A stretch of 64,000 nucleotides of DNA from Halichondria panicea (taxonomy: Eukaryota > Porifera > Demospongiae > Suberitida > Halichondriidae): contig NC_087378.1 of assembly GCF_963675165.1 (NCBI RefSeq), forward strand, positions 6,992,073-7,056,072. The letters run 5' to 3'. The translations under genes were made by a program, and so were the position numbers. A model generated the notes under the pieces. It did not search any database and had not been told where the DNA came from. It worked only from the letters and a program-made list of their open reading frames with translations. Shown here in pieces: positions 62,453-64,000 of this stretch (the first letter of the stretch is position 1; each line of letters begins with the position of its first letter).

Positions 62453-63430
62453 TTATAGTTCCGCTACTACTAAAATTGATATTCTTTGCTTGTTTGTTGG
62501 GATGGGTCTCTGGGAACTCATGACATGAGTCATGTATAACCGGGTAACTGTTGACAGTAAACTTCTCTGGATAGATGCTCCCTTCCCCATACTAAGATTG
62601 TACATGTAGTCATAGGTGTCTTCAAATCTGGTATATATAGGAAGTATTATACATTGTTTGTGCTGCATGGTGACAGTTGTGTCAGACTCGTGTGTGTGCA
62701 AGAGTTATTTTATAGCATAAGTTTACATATGATATGCCGCCTGTACAGGCAAAAAAACGACAGTACGTAGTCGTGCATGCTAATTACCTGTCAAACATAT
62801 CATTCACAACATCTTCAAAGCTTGCCAGAGGTTGGAATGGTTTGTCTCCTTCTTTAAACCAGCTTTGCCTTTGGGTGTGTTTTACTTCAAGTTCAATGTG
62901 AAATATTTCAATTTGTCGTTTCCATTGTGTAAACTTTAACGAACGTCACTTCAAAACTATCCTTCAGACTAGCTTCAATAGTTTCAACTTGCCAGTTTGA
63001 CAATTGGTGTTCTTGACTACTGCAATCCATGTATTATAGAGAAGTGTGCGCACTGCTTCACTATCATCACCCCGCAAGTATCGCATGACAGACGTATATG
63101 ATCCAAATCGATCCAGAGTGTAACTCATTACCACCTCAAAATCATGCAAGAACAAATTGGAAGCGACAAAAGCATTAATTTGTTCTTCTGGCTAATTCAG
63201 ATTGGGGGTTTGGGATTCGAATACAGTTGTCGACGACATCTGCAAATGTCATTGCAAAGTAGGTCTAGTAGGGAATTAACTGCATTCTCTTGCGCACTGG
63301 AACTGTTTCGTCTGAGCAAAGAAGTTGTGCCGGGAAATTGTTTCCCTTCTCTGATAACATCAATGACATCTTGAAATAACTTCCTCATTACAATGACCTT
63401 GGAAAACAGCTGCATCTCAATTTCCACTTA
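62453..63430 (-). CDS. Unrecognised gene or decaying gene
   Basis: The terminal exon 62453-62627 encodes FEDTYDYMYNLSMGKGASIQ... and ends ISILVVAEL. It joins in phase to an exon ending at 62788 (SWFKEGDKPFQPLASFED, then VVNDMFDR). Upstream on the same strand, coding-like stretches INAFVASNLFLHDFEVVMSY (about 63155) and VIVMRKLFQDVIDVIREGKQ (about 63390) look helical and protein-like. I could not join all pieces in one frame: a GC-AG intron starting near 62999 would fix one junction, but the one near 63190 stays unresolved. No known domain recognised. Convergent to the UGT gene with only 7 nt between stop codons. Confidence 0.5.
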
Positions 63431-63722
63431 CTCCAACTGTGCATCTCATTTGCTCAATTTGGCCGTGGAGTATACAAAGCATCATTGTAAATCGAGTTCC
63501 ATACACGACACTACGCCTTCCTCATCAGTGCACATGCTAAAAGATCTATTGAGCCAGCACACCAAGAACAATGGCTAGTTGTAGGAGATGTGAGAGCCCC
63601 ATTTTTCTACCTCTAAACAGTGTGTATTTTCCCACTACATGTAGACTAGATCATACTCTGCTCACTGTAAAGTCTACTGCGCATGCTCAGACTATAATTA
63701 TAGTAAAGTTATGCAATAAATT

Positions 63723-64000
63723 TCACTGCATGCTTTTCATCCATGATTCACATTTATGATTCATTTTACGCTTCTCAAATGTCAGTCTTGATTCACAGCT
63801 GTTACTAAACCTCTTTTTTCTGAGATAGGGGCTGTGCATCCATTCACTCCATTCACTGTAGCTCCTTTCGAGTGACGTTTTCTCATTCGGTACAGGCTTT
63901 ATAGATCTGTTCCATACCCATGGCTTTTGGACCTTTTCAACAGGTGGAAATTTGTACATACTAGAAGATGACTTCTTTGTATTATCGTTATTATTTGTCT
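63723..64000 (-). CDS. C-terminal exon of a gene entering from the right (partial)
   Basis: An open frame running in from the window edge, reading KKSSSSMYKFPPVEKVQKPW and ending CESWMKSMQ at a TGA at 63723-63725. It is rich in Lys, Arg, Ser and Trp and has no recognised domain. It could be the last exon of a gene whose body lies outside. The stretch 63431-63722 between this and the previous gene shows no other support for a gene. Confidence 0.35.
   Translation of the reverse strand, partial: TNNNDNTKKSSSSMYKFPPVEKVQKPWVWNRSIKPVPNEKTSLERSYSEWSEWMHSPYLRKKRFSNSCESRLTFEKRKMNHKCESWMKSMQ

Overview
This is a gene-dense animal nuclear locus. Nearly every gene is split by short introns (about 48-150 nt) with GT...AG borders, and neighbouring genes are often only tens to hundreds of bases apart. 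The composition is bilaterian-like (BCKDHB, GNL2, ATAD2, ABHD6, STPG2, UGT), and the window opens with a giant EGF/SRCR receptor. Together with the very compact introns this points to a demosponge, most likely Amphimedon queenslandica or a relative. That identification is inference from style and gene content; no database was searched.

Region 1 (1-30250, + strand): one enormous gene, 5'-truncated by the window edge. I can follow about 109 exons in consistent reading phase, encoding roughly 6,100 residues. Order: EGF block, then eight SRCR triplets separated by EGF blocks (24 SRCR and about 42 EGF modules), then HormR-GAIN-GPS, a short Cys peptide, an Ig-like domain, a SEA-like stretch, a second HormR-GAIN-GPS, seven transmembrane helices and a ~265-residue cytoplasmic tail. 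It is an adhesion GPCR with two complete GPS motifs but one 7TM domain. Its introns carry three copies of one MITE family, a tRNA-derived SINE, a hairpin element and a 537-bp GT array.

Region 2 (30468-43292): STPG2 (minus) shares a 314-bp divergent promoter with BCKDHB (plus). A LITAF-like membrane protein (minus) shares a 275-bp divergent promoter, containing a 60-bp palindrome, with GNL2 (plus). GNL2 carries an unusual ~526-residue acidic tail encoded beyond an intron that holds a long-TIR transposon.

Region 3 (43650-49523): a TMEM86-like pseudogene fragment and an intact TMEM86 lysoplasmalogenase (both minus). Next comes a peroxiredoxin-like gene (plus) with an in-frame UGA in a U-P-W-C motif and a candidate SECIS element before its poly(A) signal, so very probably a selenoprotein. 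An ABHD6-like monoacylglycerol lipase (minus) follows.

Region 4 (49848-64000): ATAD2 (minus; AAA ATPase plus bromodomain), two tandem ACOT13/THEM2 hotdog thioesterases (minus), a UDP-glucuronosyltransferase (plus), an unrecognised gene (minus) whose stop lies 7 nt from the UGT stop, and a partial C-terminal exon running off the right edge. Regions 2-4 are housekeeping or metabolic and show no common pathway, although BCKDHB, ACOT13, ABHD6 and TMEM86 all touch acyl or lipid metabolism.
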